DNA of 42,588 nt from an uncultured Alphaproteobacteria bacterium (GTDB lineage: Bacteria > Pseudomonadota > Alphaproteobacteria > UBA7879 > VGCX01): contig CAJXSI010000008.1 of NCBI GenBank assembly GCA_913061155.1, positions 1-42,588 of the forward strand, read 5' to 3'. The position numbers and the translations under genes were made by a program. Shown in pieces: positions 25,358 through 34,187 of this stretch; positions within the stretch are counted from its first letter, which is position 1, and each line of letters opens with the position of its first letter. The notes below the pieces were generated by a model. That model did no database searches. It saw only the letters and a program-made list of their open reading frames with translations, and was not told the DNA's origin.

Positions 25358-27319
25358 CTATAGCTTTTCTAAAATTTTTGTGGAAATGTTTTCAACTGTT
25401 AGGCCAAAATATTTGTACAAGTCTGGGGCAGGGGCCGAGGCACCAAATCCATCAATACCAAAACTTAACCCATTATTGCCCACGTATTTATGCCAACCAT
25501 ATGTCGATGCGGCCTCAATCGAAACGCGCAATCCATCCCCCAGAACTTCTTTTTTATAGGCCGCAGATTGCTGGTCAAATAAATCGGTTGAAGGCATCGA
25601 TACAACTTTGGCAGGAATATTCTTTGTTTTTAAGTCTTGTTGAATATCAATGGCCAAGGATATTTCTGACCCTGTCGCAATCAAAGTAACTTGGGCATTT
25701 TCAGCATCACGCAGGATATACCCGCCTTTGCTTGATTCATTTTCGCCTAAGTAACGACGGACTGTTGGTAAACCTTGGCGGCTTAAAGCCAGTAAAGAAG
25801 GACCCTTTTGATTTTTAAGGGCATGTTCCCAGGCCTCAGCTGTTTCAATTGTATCAGCTGGGCGGAAAACCGTTAAGTTTGGCATCGCCCGTAAACTTGC
25901 CAAATGTTCAATGGGTTGGTGTGTTGGCCCGTCTTCGCCAAGACCAATGGAATCATGTGTCATAATATAAATCACCTGTTGCTGCATAAGGGCAGACAGA
26001 CGAATACTGGGCCGACAATAATCTGAAAAGCACATGAATGTACCACCATACGGAATAACACCTTTGTGCAAAGCCATTCCGTTCATTATTGCTGCCATGG
26101 CATGTTCACGAATACCATAATAAATGTAATCCCCTTGCTTGTTATCAGGCGTAATGGGTTGCATAGTTTTGGCTTTGGTATTATTCGATCCTGTCAGATC
26201 TGCAGACCCCCCCAATAATTCAGGAATGGAAACAGATAAGGCATCCAACACCATTTCAGAACTTTTACGGGTGGCAATTTTGGGTTTTTCTTCAGATACT
26301 TTATGACACAAGTCTTGCAAACTTTTATCCCAGTTTTCCGGCAGTGTATCATTTAATAATCGCGTGAATTCATTGTACTTGTCTGACTTTTTCAATCGGG
26401 TTGACCAGTCGTCATAGGATCGTTGATTCTTTTCGCCTAATGACCGCCATTCAGAAAGGATATCCGCCGGGATATCAAAGGGTTTATAAGGCCAGTTTAA
26501 AGCTTCGCGCGTGGCCGCAATTTCTTCGTCGCCTAAAGGGGACCCATGGGTTTTGGATGTGCCGGCTTTGTTGGGCGATCCATATCCAATGGTTGTTTCA
26601 CAGGCAATCATGCTTGGTTTATCTGATGCTTTTGCTTTTTTAATTGCTGCCCGAATTTCATCAATACTGTGGCCGTTAATCTTTTGAATGTCCCAGCCAC
26701 AGGCTTCGAATCGTTTCCTATGATCTTCGGATGTTGATAGGTCTGTCGCCCCATCAATTGTGATTTTATTATCGTCAAACAAGACAATTAATTTATTCAA
26801 TTTTTGGTGCCCAGCAAAAGAAATGGCTTCTTGTGAAATACCTTCCATCAGACAGCCATCCCCAACGATTGTATAGGTATAGTGATCAACCAAGTCTTTT
26901 CCAAAACGGGCGGCTTGAATACTTTCTGCCAAGGCCATTCCTACGGCATTTCCCAAACCTTGCCCTAAAGGTCCCGTTGTTGTTTCAATACCCTCGGCGT
27001 GATCAAATTCTGGGTGGCCAGCTGTTTTGCTGCCTAGCTGACGGAAGTTTTTGATTTGATCCAACGTCATGTTTTTGTAACCTGTTAAATAAAGAAGGCT
27101 ATAAAGTAGCATAGATCCATGTCCAGCTGATAAAACAAAGCGATCGCGGTCCGCCCATTTTGACTCTTTTGGATTAAATTTGAAAAAGTCAGCAAAAAGA
27201 ACTGTGGCAACATCAGCCATGCCCATGGGCATTCCAGGGTGGCCTGAATTTGATTTTTGGACGGCGTCCATGCTTAAGAAACGAATTGCGTGGGCCATTT
27301 TTTCATATTTTAAAGTCAT
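25358..27319 (-). CDS. tkt: Transketolase
   Basis: Thiamine-diphosphate enzyme of the pentose phosphate pathway that moves two-carbon units between sugar phosphates. The 653-residue length is normal. SGHPGMPMGMADV and SAGHGSMLLYSLLYL lie in the N-terminal domain, and the ThDP/metal motif runs GDGCLMEGISQEA to DDNKITIDG. The pyrimidine domain has GIREHAMAAIMNGMALH and DSIGLGEDGPTHQPIEHL. First gene of the tkt-gap operon, divergent from coxF. Confidence 0.97.
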   Translation of the reverse strand: MTLKYEKMAHAIRFLSMDAVQKSNSGHPGMPMGMADVATVLFADFFKFNPKESKWADRDRFVLSAGHGSMLLYSLLYLTGYKNMTLDQIKNFRQLGSKTAGHPEFDHAEGIETTTGPLGQGLGNAVGMALAESIQAARFGKDLVDHYTYTIVGDGCLMEGISQEAISFAGHQKLNKLIVLFDDNKITIDGATDLSTSEDHRKRFEACGWDIQKINGHSIDEIRAAIKKAKASDKPSMIACETTIGYGSPNKAGTSKTHGSPLGDEEIAATREALNWPYKPFDIPADILSEWRSLGEKNQRSYDDWSTRLKKSDKYNEFTRLLNDTLPENWDKSLQDLCHKVSEEKPKIATRKSSEMVLDALSVSIPELLGGSADLTGSNNTKAKTMQPITPDNKQGDYIYYGIREHAMAAIMNGMALHKGVIPYGGTFMCFSDYCRPSIRLSALMQQQVIYIMTHDSIGLGEDGPTHQPIEHLASLRAMPNLTVFRPADTIETAEAWEHALKNQKGPSLLALSRQGLPTVRRYLGENESSKGGYILRDAENAQVTLIATGSEISLAIDIQQDLKTKNIPAKVVSMPSTDLFDQQSAAYKKEVLGDGLRVSIEAASTYGWHKYVGNNGLSFGIDGFGASAPAPDLYKYFGLTVENISTKILEKL

Positions 27320-27370
27320 TGTAACCTGGTGTCTGATGATGTTAAATTACACTATATTAATGATGCAATC

Positions 27371-27397
27371 ATATAATTTAGCCAACTGTGATACAAG
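27371..27397 (-). promoter_or_regulatory. Putative tkt-gap promoter
   Basis: On the minus strand CTTGTA (27397-27392) is 15 bases from TTATAT (27376-27371), with TATATG one base further in register. The same segment overlaps the ribosome-binding region of coxF on the plus strand. Confidence 0.35.
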
Positions 27398-27405
27398 GAA
27401 AAATA

Positions 27406-27522
27406 ATGAAAAAACAGTATTCAAAAAAGCTTCGGCAGAAAAACTGGGCCATATTGGTGGCAATCATCCTTTTTAGTTTTTTATTTTACTTACTTTTTTT
27501 GGTTAAAAGAGGTTTGATCTAA
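27406..27522 (+). CDS. coxF: Small single-span protein, CoxF-like
   Basis: A 38-residue ORF: a basic N-terminus (MKKQYSKKLRQKNWA), one membrane span (about residues 15-32) and a short VKRGLI tail. AAGGAA lies five bases before the ATG, and its TAA abuts the GTG of ctaG. In alphaproteobacterial cytochrome oxidase clusters a short one-span protein of this type often precedes ctaG. Its role in oxidase assembly is poorly defined. The assignment rests on size, topology and position, not on strong sequence identity. Confidence 0.65.
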   Translation: MKKQYSKKLRQKNWAILVAIILFSFLFYLLFLVKRGLI

Positions 27523-28086
27523 GTGGATAAACAGCAAAAACACCTGACAATTATCCTGGTTTCTATTGTTTTGTTTATGCTGGGGTTGGCCTTTGCCTCT
27601 GTACCATTGTACCGAATTTTCTGCCAACGGACAGGCTTTGGTGGCACAACGCAGGTGGCGACATTTTTACCAAAACGTGTGTCTGATCGTGTTATTACGG
27701 TACGATTTAATGCCAATGTTGACCCCAAAATCCCCTGGACATTTGAACCCTTGCAAAAAGAAATCAAAGTCAGGGCAGGCGAACAAGCCTTTGCGGTTTA
27801 TCATGTGCGTAACAAACTGGACCATCCCACAATTGGGATGGCGACATATAACGTAACCCCTGATAAGGCTGGGCAATATTTTAACAAGATTGAATGCTTT
27901 TGCTTTTTAGAACAGCAAATGAAGGCCAAGCAATCTTTGGATATGCCGTTATTGTTTTTTATTGATCCGGATATTGATAAAGATCCTGCCTTAAAGGATG
28001 TGGATACAATCACCCTATCGTATACATTCTTTAAATATACTGGGGAAATTCCCAAAGATCCTTATGGGAAACCCAGGCATGACTAA
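27523..28086 (+). CDS. ctaG: Cytochrome c oxidase assembly protein CtaG/Cox11
   Basis: Copper chaperone that delivers Cu to the CuB site of cytochrome c oxidase subunit I. The 187-residue protein has one N-terminal membrane span (about 10-28), then a periplasmic immunoglobulin-like domain. VRFNANVDPKIPWTF and the copper-binding motif CFCF in NKIECFCFLEQQ (about residue 125) are diagnostic, and LLFFIDPDI follows. The start codon GTG abuts the coxF stop. The 3' end overlaps the next gene by eight bases. None of the oxidase subunit genes (ctaC, D, E) is adjacent, unlike the usual cluster. Confidence 0.93.
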   Translation: MDKQQKHLTIILVSIVLFMLGLAFASVPLYRIFCQRTGFGGTTQVATFLPKRVSDRVITVRFNANVDPKIPWTFEPLQKEIKVRAGEQAFAVYHVRNKLDHPTIGMATYNVTPDKAGQYFNKIECFCFLEQQMKAKQSLDMPLLFFIDPDIDKDPALKDVDTITLSYTFFKYTGEIPKDPYGKPRHD

Positions 28087-31000
28087 GAAATTCCTGCTGA
28101 ATTTTGGATTTAAATATGCTGATCTGTACGATCAAAAAGGCTTGGTGCGCTTGCATCAACGGTTCTTACAGTTTTTAGAACAGATAAACAAAGACGTTTA
28201 TCAATTTTATAATCAGTGTTCTGACAAGTCATCAGAGGCGGAAATATCCAAAATGATTATGGGGGTTGGCCCTTATCTGGATCAATTTATTGCTGACTTA
28301 TTTCAAGTGGATTCGACGACTTTGACATCACAAAAAAAACTGGCCACAACCCATAAAGACTTGTTCTCAAAGTTCACCAAACAGTTTATGCAACGCCGGG
28401 TAATGCGTATACATAAGACGTCCCCCGGGAAAACAGATCTTAAAATCTTAGGCTTTGATGATAAGGCCGTTGATTTTCCAAAAACATTTGTTACCAAAGT
28501 TATGGAATGGTTGAAAGATGCCGAAAACCATGCAGATGAATTAGGCAAGGCGGAACACTATGCAGCGTGGGTGTTGTATTCAAATGATGCGCCCCAGAAT
28601 TTAAAAGATGTTTTTAGGGTTCCCTTAAAGTTGGACTCAGAAAATTTGATCGATTTTGATGGTATGACAGAACATAACCGGAACGGGTTTCATCATCATG
28701 CCAATGACAGAAATGATTGGGCCATGGGTCAAGCAAATTATTGTCTGTTGTGTCATCATCGTGATAAGGATTCCTGTTCAAAAGGGCTGAAAGACAAGGA
28801 TACAGGGCAGTTTCAAAAGAATGTTTTAAATAATACGTTGATCGGATGCCCGTTGGAACAAAAGATTTCAGAAATGAATGAATTGCATGCCAATGGATAT
28901 TTATTTGCGCCACTGGCCGCCATTACCATAGATAACCCAACAGTGGCCGCGACAGGGGATCGTATCTGTAATGAATGTAGCAAAGCCTGTATTTTTCAAA
29001 AGCAAGATCCCGTGGATATCCCGTCTATTGAATCAACGATTCTGCAAAATGTACTGGAAAAAAACCTTTACGGCCCTGAAATATATAGCCTTTTGACCCG
29101 ATGGAATCCTTTAAATATCAAAAGGCCTTATCCAAAAGAACCAACACATAAAAAGATTCTGGTTGTGGGGATGGGGCCTGCGGGCTTTACCCTGGTCCAT
29201 CATTTACTGCAAGAGGGGCATACAGTTGTTGGTATTGATGGTCTTAAAATTGAACCCAATCAAGTCGGGACCCCATTATCATGGCAAGATCTTAATCAAT
29301 CAACAGAAGGTCGTGTTATCGGTGGATTTGGTGGCGTATCTGAATACGGCATTACGATTCGATGGAATAAACAAAAGTTAAACTTAATACGCATATTGAT
29401 AGAACAAAATTGCAACTTTAAGTTACTTGGTGGGGTGCGGCTGGGAAATTCTTTTACGCCAGAAGATGCCTTTTCTTTAGGGTTTGATCATGTGGCTTTA
29501 TGCATGGGGGCGGGAAAACCCCGCATTTTATCCATAAAGAATGCAATGGCAAAAGGGGGTCGTCAGGCATCAGACTTTTTAATGGCGCTTCAGCTGACGG
29601 GGGCTTATAAAAAAGATAGTCTGTCCAATTTAACCGTACGGTTACCCATTGTTGTTATTGGCGGTGGATTAACGGCTATAGATACAGCAACAGAGGCTTT
29701 GGCCTATTACCCCCGTCAAGTTCAAAAGTTCTATGAAACCTATAAAGATTTGGTTTCAAAACATGGAAAAGAATCTGTGGAATCAGCCTGGACAGCAGAA
29801 GACAAAGAAATTGCCACAGAGTTTATCACCCATGCCCAAGCCTTGGAAAAGACGAATACCCCAAGGGAATTAATTGAACAATGGGGTGGGGCAACCATTG
29901 CGTACCGTAAAGATATCACTGATGCCCCCAGTTACCGCCTGAATCACGAAGAAGTGGCAAAAGCATTGGAAGAAGGCATTAAAATTAATCCCAACCTATC
30001 GCCCAAGGCAATTAATATTGATGCCCATGGGTATGCAACAGAAATTACCTTTGATGCGGGACAGTCTTTGTCAGCAAAAACCATATTGATTGCGGCAGGA
30101 ACGCAACCGAATACGGTCTTGGCCAGGGAAGTCGATGATATAAAAAAACAGGGTAAATATTTCCAAGCCTTTGATGAAAACTGGGGCCCCTGTATACCTG
30201 AAAAAACGGCCAAACCGAATCAAGTGGCCATTTTCACGCATAAGAATCATGATAATCAATCTGTCAGTTTCTTTGGTGATATGCACCCATCCTTTAATGG
30301 CAGTGTTGTCAAGGCCATGGCCAGTGCCAAACGCGGATATCCCCTGATTTCAAAAGAGTTAGCAAAGATAAAACCCCATCCGGATTCAAACTTCTTTGAT
30401 AAAATTGATTCATTATTCAAAGCGCATATTTATAAAATTAATCGTTTAACCCCCAATATTGTTGAAGTTATTATCAAGGCTCCGTGGGCAGCCAAGCAAT
30501 TCAAACCCGGACAGTTCTTTCGTCTGCAAAACTATGAATCCTTTGCCCCTGTAATTAATGGAAAAAAGCTGACGATAGAAGGTCTGGCTTTGACGGGTGC
30601 TTGGGCAGATCTTGATCAAGGGCTTCTTTCCACAGTTGTTTTGGAAATGGGGGCCTCCAGTCGCCTATGTGCCTTATTAAAACCAGGCGAGCCTGTTGTC
30701 TTAATGGGGCCCACAGGATCACCGACAGATATTCCAGAAAAAGAAACGGTTGTTTTGGCAGGCGGCGGTCTTGGCAATGCTGTTCTGTTTTCTATCGGAC
30801 AAGCCATGCGTCAAAAAGGTTGTAAAGTTATTTATTTTGCGGCTTATAAAAAGCCAAAAGACTGCTTTATGATTGATCGTATTGAATCGGCGGCTGACAT
30901 TGTTATTTGGTGCTGTGATGAACAAGATTTGTTAACAAATAGGCCCCAAGATTTTTCTTTTAAAGGAAACATTGTGGCCGCCATGGTTCATCATAAAGAT

Positions 31001-31342
31001 TTATTGACCAAGGCAGACCGTCTGATAAGTATTGGATCTGACCGGATGATGGCTGCCGTTAACCATGCCCGCCATACAGTTTTAAAAGATACCTTGAAAC
31101 CTGGGTTGAAAGCCATTGCCAGTATCAATTCCCCGATGCAATGCATGATGAAAGAAATTTGCGGCCAGTGTATTCAACGACATGTTGATCCGGGTACGGG
31201 AAAAGAATTTTATATTTTTTCCTGTATGAATCAAGATCAAGATATGACGACGGTTGATTTTGATATGTTATCCAGTCGTCTGGGGCAAAATAGTGTCCAG
31301 GAAAAACTGGCCGATTTTTGGATTAAGGATAAACTGCTTTAA
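28079..31342 (+). CDS. NfnAB-like fusion: GltD-type flavin oxidoreductase plus FNR/PyrK-like Fe-S domain
   Basis: A 1087-residue multidomain flavoprotein. Residues about 1-210 are helical and unassigned. A cysteine-rich GltD-like Fe-S region follows (YCLLCHH, GCPLEQKI, GDRICNECSKACIFQ). Next comes a FAD/NAD(P) disulfide-reductase core with ILVVGMGPAGFTL and a second dinucleotide motif, VVIGGGLTAIDTATEA. The last third has a ferredoxin-reductase-like domain (FKPGQFFRLQNY, VVLAGGGLGNAVLF) and a PyrK-type cluster motif C-x4-C-x2-C-x15-C (CMMKEICGQCIQRH...C). The last two modules match NfnB and NfnA joined in one chain. ATG 28079 is used since it overlaps ctaG translationally. The substrate and the use of bifurcation are unproven. 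Confidence 0.8.
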   Translation: MTKKFLLNFGFKYADLYDQKGLVRLHQRFLQFLEQINKDVYQFYNQCSDKSSEAEISKMIMGVGPYLDQFIADLFQVDSTTLTSQKKLATTHKDLFSKFTKQFMQRRVMRIHKTSPGKTDLKILGFDDKAVDFPKTFVTKVMEWLKDAENHADELGKAEHYAAWVLYSNDAPQNLKDVFRVPLKLDSENLIDFDGMTEHNRNGFHHHANDRNDWAMGQANYCLLCHHRDKDSCSKGLKDKDTGQFQKNVLNNTLIGCPLEQKISEMNELHANGYLFAPLAAITIDNPTVAATGDRICNECSKACIFQKQDPVDIPSIESTILQNVLEKNLYGPEIYSLLTRWNPLNIKRPYPKEPTHKKILVVGMGPAGFTLVHHLLQEGHTVVGIDGLKIEPNQVGTPLSWQDLNQSTEGRVIGGFGGVSEYGITIRWNKQKLNLIRILIEQNCNFKLLGGVRLGNSFTPEDAFSLGFDHVALCMGAGKPRILSIKNAMAKGGRQASDFLMALQLTGAYKKDSLSNLTVRLPIVVIGGGLTAIDTATEALAYYPRQVQKFYETYKDLVSKHGKESVESAWTAEDKEIATEFITHAQALEKTNTPRELIEQWGGATIAYRKDITDAPSYRLNHEEVAKALEEGIKINPNLSPKAINIDAHGYATEITFDAGQSLSAKTILIAAGTQPNTVLAREVDDIKKQGKYFQAFDENWGPCIPEKTAKPNQVAIFTHKNHDNQSVSFFGDMHPSFNGSVVKAMASAKRGYPLISKELAKIKPHPDSNFFDKIDSLFKAHIYKINRLTPNIVEVIIKAPWAAKQFKPGQFFRLQNYESFAPVINGKKLTIEGLALTGAWADLDQGLLSTVVLEMGASSRLCALLKPGEPVVLMGPTGSPTDIPEKETVVLAGGGLGNAVLFSIGQAMRQKGCKVIYFAAYKKPKDCFMIDRIESAADIVIWCCDEQDLLTNRPQDFSFKGNIVAAMVHHKDLLTKADRLISIGSDRMMAAVNHARHTVLKDTLKPGLKAIASINSPMQCMMKEICGQCIQRHVDPGTGKEFYIFSCMNQDQDMTTVDFDMLSSRLGQNSVQEKLADFWIKDKLL

Positions 31343-31373
31343 GACTAAGTATTATTTAAAAAAGGTATAAGTT

Positions 31374-32207
31374 ATGAAAAACATTTTTATTTTCTTTGTT
31401 TTTATTATAAACATCTTAATTTCATCTAATGCCACTTCAAACCCCCTTTCTATGGAAGAAAAGAAAGTTAAAGAATTAATTCAACTGCACTTGGAACAAA
31501 AAGACGATCCCTTAATTATCCCTAAAATTTTGGGCATCATGAAAGAAATACAATTGTGGCCACAGGATGCTGGATATTGCAAGCATCCTATATATTCTGG
31601 TATCCCTACTTACAACGGTACAGACGAAAGATTTGCAGATATTTTGGTGTGGGTCAGCCAATTTACGACGGTTAATTTAACTTGTGAAGTCATAGAAAAA
31701 ACGCCAAGTTTAATTTTGGCAACAACATCTTTGCACGGAAGCAGTAAAGATAATCGCCTTCCAAGACTGGATGTCTTTAAGTTCAGAGATTATCAAATTA
31801 CTGGCGTTAAATGTAAAACATCTTTCCCAATAAACGAATTTAAAAAATACGTTATGGCGACGACTTTGGCAGACAGGGATTACCTGAAAAACAGAATGGG
31901 ACCTGACGGAGGGACAATATCATTTGCAATTATGAAGGAATATGTGAAAACTTATGCTTCTGCTATTTGGGCACCATGGTTATTTACGCCAATCCCTTCA
32001 AGATACAAATTTCCCTACGAAGATTGGGCAGAAAAAAGTAAATATAACAAGAAAATTTTCAGACACATTAAACAAAAGTACCTTATCGCCAAAAAGAAAA
32101 TAACCACTTATTGGGTTTCAAAAGGCTATGACCAAGAAAAAGCAGAGAGCTTTGCAAGGCGTAGCTTGTTTAAAGTTCCCTTTGGCACAATACCCTTGGG
32201 ATATTGA
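31374..32207 (+). CDS. Secreted protein of unknown function
   Basis: Not recognised. It has 277 residues with a signal peptide (about 1-22, ending near SSNATS) and a mature part containing four cysteines (in DAGYCKH, NLTCEVI and GVKCKTS among others), which could form disulfides. The C-terminal 80 residues are basic and aromatic (WAPWLFTPIPSRYKFPYEDW, then Lys-rich helices). It follows the fusion oxidoreductase by 31 bases on the same strand and could be read through from it. Confidence 0.7.
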   Translation: MKNIFIFFVFIINILISSNATSNPLSMEEKKVKELIQLHLEQKDDPLIIPKILGIMKEIQLWPQDAGYCKHPIYSGIPTYNGTDERFADILVWVSQFTTVNLTCEVIEKTPSLILATTSLHGSSKDNRLPRLDVFKFRDYQITGVKCKTSFPINEFKKYVMATTLADRDYLKNRMGPDGGTISFAIMKEYVKTYASAIWAPWLFTPIPSRYKFPYEDWAEKSKYNKKIFRHIKQKYLIAKKKITTYWVSKGYDQEKAESFARRSLFKVPFGTIPLGY

Positions 32208-32312
32208 CCCCCTTATTTATGATAATTCTGGATATAGATCCGGGGCCAGGGGGGCCGTTATAATAATGTATCGTCCTAAAAAAAATTAATTTTCAAAAAA
32301 GGCAATTTTATG

Positions 32313-32341
32313 CTTGATTTTATTGTCAACAATCGTTATTT
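32313..32341 (+). promoter_or_regulatory. Promoter of tRNA-Glu
   Basis: CTTGAT (32313-32318), a 17-base spacer and TTATTT (32336-32341). The predicted transcript would begin about seven bases before the tRNA, as expected for a tRNA gene. Confidence 0.55.
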
Positions 32342-32354
32342 AATAAGGGTGATC

Positions 32355-32430
32355 GTCTCCATCGTCTAGAGGCCTAGGACACTGCCCTTTCAAGGCGGCA
32401 ACACGGGTTCGAATCCCGTTGGAGACGCCA
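32355..32430 (+). tRNA. tRNA-Glu (anticodon UUC)
   Basis: A complete cloverleaf. The acceptor stem GTCTCCA pairs with TGGAGAC, the D arm is GTCTAGAGGCCTAGGAC, the anticodon stem CTGCC/GGCGG holds loop CTTTCAA with TTC, and the T arm is CGGGTTCGAATCCCG. The discriminator G is followed by an encoded CCA (32428-32430). No obvious T-run terminator follows. Confidence 0.95.
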
Positions 32431-32511
32431 TCATTTATTTCCCCCGTTCACGACTTAGTCTTTGACCAACCCCCTGTCTTTGTTTATAGTAATATGCAAC
32501 AGGAGAGTTTC

Positions 32512-33075
32512 ATGAAAGTTAAAGCCTTATTTCTTAATTTATTTTTAATTGCCGGGATTTTAATTATAAGCCCAGCCGCGTCAGCCCAATTTGATAATGA
32601 TATTTCTGCCAAAGAAAAGGCCGGCTTTAAACCTGGGTCAAAAGAAACGTTTCAGGCTCTTTTGGCTTTCTTGGAAATTAATGCCGCCACCAAATTTACT
32701 GATTACGACAAAAGAACACAAAAAGAATTTGAAGGCGATATTGCCAACTATATCTTTTATGCCAAAGATTATGATCAGAAATTTAAAAAACTTGTTAAAA
32801 ATATTGATACGTATACAGAGGTGGATTTGGCAAACTTCATTCTTGAATTATCTAATGATTTTCAGGTTGTTGAGGCTGTTTTGGCTGAATTTAAACGTAC
32901 CAGAAGAAAAAATCCGAACAAGGTAATGAATAAAGTTTTGGATAATTTTGTTGAAATGTTTGTCTTTATTGTTAAAACCTTGGAAGTGACTATCCAAGAT
33001 GATCGATTTGTTGCAGGGCTTCGGGATCGCCTAAATGCAGTTGAAAGCGAAGTGGCTATCCTTCAAAAAAAATAA
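32512..33075 (+). CDS. Secreted helical protein of unknown function
   Basis: Unrecognised. The open frame runs back into the tRNA, but AGGAGAG precedes the ATG at 32512, and from there the protein (187 residues) begins with a clean signal peptide ending ISPAASAQ (A-S-A cleavage site, about residue 24). The mature part is almost entirely helical and charged (KTLEVTIQDDRFVAGLRDRL near the end), with coiled-coil character. It has no cysteine or catalytic motif. Confidence 0.75.
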   Translation: MKVKALFLNLFLIAGILIISPAASAQFDNDISAKEKAGFKPGSKETFQALLAFLEINAATKFTDYDKRTQKEFEGDIANYIFYAKDYDQKFKKLVKNIDTYTEVDLANFILELSNDFQVVEAVLAEFKRTRRKNPNKVMNKVLDNFVEMFVFIVKTLEVTIQDDRFVAGLRDRLNAVESEVAILQKK

Positions 33076-33198
33076 CTGTAACGTAGCGGTTAATGTTGAA
33101 GGGGGCGACGACGCCTGATAATACGCGTTAAGTTTCAAAACAATGATGCTGTACCAATATTATTTACCAGTATTGGCAGTGTTAAATATTTTTACAGA

Positions 33199-33777
33199 TC
33201 AATCAACCTGTTTAACTTCGATAACCTCAGGGACATAATAACGAAGCATGTTTTCTATGCCATTTTTCAGGGTTACGGCTGAACTTGGGCAACCAGAACA
33301 GGCCCCGCGCATCTTAAGATAAACCACCCCATTAACAAACTTATTAAAAATAATATCGCCGCCATCCACAGCAACAGCAGGGCGGACGCGACTATCCAAT
33401 AATTCTTTTATTTCTTGGACGATTTTTTGTTCTTCGTCACTGTAATCAATTTTTTCTTCTGCAAGATTGGCGTCTTCTTGGGCGGATCCGCCTTCAAGAA
33501 TAATCGGTTTATTGGCCACCAAATGATCCATCAGATCACTTAAAATATGGGGCTTTAGGGTATCCCAATCTTTGTCATTTTCTTTTGTTATGCTGATAAA
33601 ATCTTCACCAATAAAGACACCTTTAATGCCTTCAATATTGAACATACGCAAGGCAAGGGGCGAACGATCTGCCGCTTCAGCGTTTTCAAAATCATAACTT
33701 CCCTTATCAAGCAAAATTTGCCCGGGAATGAATTTTAATGTATTTGGATTTGGTGTTACTTCGGTTTGTATAAACAT
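33199..33777 (-). CDS. NfuA/NFU1-type iron-sulfur cluster carrier
   Basis: Fe-S scaffold or carrier protein of 192 residues with the standard two-domain layout. The Nfu N-terminal domain begins EVTPNPNTLKFIPGQ and includes LFxIEGI-like MFNIEGIKGVFIGEDFISI. The C-terminal NifU-like domain carries the cluster-binding CxxC in MRGACSGCPSSAVTL. This is the mitochondrial NFU1/alphaproteobacterial arrangement. The gap downstream (33076-33198) has an inverted repeat CCAATA/TATTGG but no T-run. Confidence 0.92.
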   Translation of the reverse strand: MFIQTEVTPNPNTLKFIPGQILLDKGSYDFENAEAADRSPLALRMFNIEGIKGVFIGEDFISITKENDKDWDTLKPHILSDLMDHLVANKPIILEGGSAQEDANLAEEKIDYSDEEQKIVQEIKELLDSRVRPAVAVDGGDIIFNKFVNGVVYLKMRGACSGCPSSAVTLKNGIENMLRYYVPEVIEVKQVD

Positions 33778-33842
33778 TTTGCCCTTACCATTTAATCCAT
33801 AGTAATTTAGTATGAATTGTATAAAAAATCAAGGGTATAAAA

Positions 33843-34187
33843 TTAGGTGCGATTGAAATCGTCTTCATATCGAACAATATCATCTTCCCCAAAATAAGAA
33901 CCTGTTTGGACTTCGATAAAGTCTAAAGCTTCTTTCCCTGTATTGTGAATGCGATGTTTTTGACCCTTTGGAATAAAAACATGGGAATTGGGAATGACTT
34001 TTGTTTCAACATCATCTTGGGTGACAAGACCAACACCCTTAAGAATTATCCAATGTTCCGATCGTTTTTGATGGCTTTGTAATGATAATCTTTTTCCTGG
34101 CAAAACCGTGATTTTTTTTACCTTAAAATCATCGGATTCTGATAAAATTTCAAAACTACCCCAGGGACGTTTTTCTTTATGCATCAT
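33843..34187 (-). CDS. Cupin, mannose-6-phosphate isomerase type II-like
   Basis: A small cupin of 114 residues that matches the isolated C-terminal isomerase domain of bifunctional ManC/AlgA enzymes: RPWGSFEIL at the start, then LPGKRLSLQSHQKRSEHWIIL (metal-binding histidines and Glu) and FIPKGQKHRIHNTG. It lacks the guanylyltransferase half, so it may interconvert fructose 6-phosphate and mannose 6-phosphate or simply bind a sugar. An upstream in-frame GTG (34190) is possible. It overlaps the 3' end of recJ and is likely cotranscribed. Confidence 0.8.
   Translation of the reverse strand: MMHKEKRPWGSFEILSESDDFKVKKITVLPGKRLSLQSHQKRSEHWIILKGVGLVTQDDVETKVIPNSHVFIPKGQKHRIHNTGKEALDFIEVQTGSYFGEDDIVRYEDDFNRT

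Noticed and set aside
33148-33175. Inverted repeat CCAATA/TATTGG downstream of nfu as a terminator
   Set aside because: The stem is only six AT-rich pairs with an eleven-base loop, and no T-run follows on the nfu strand.
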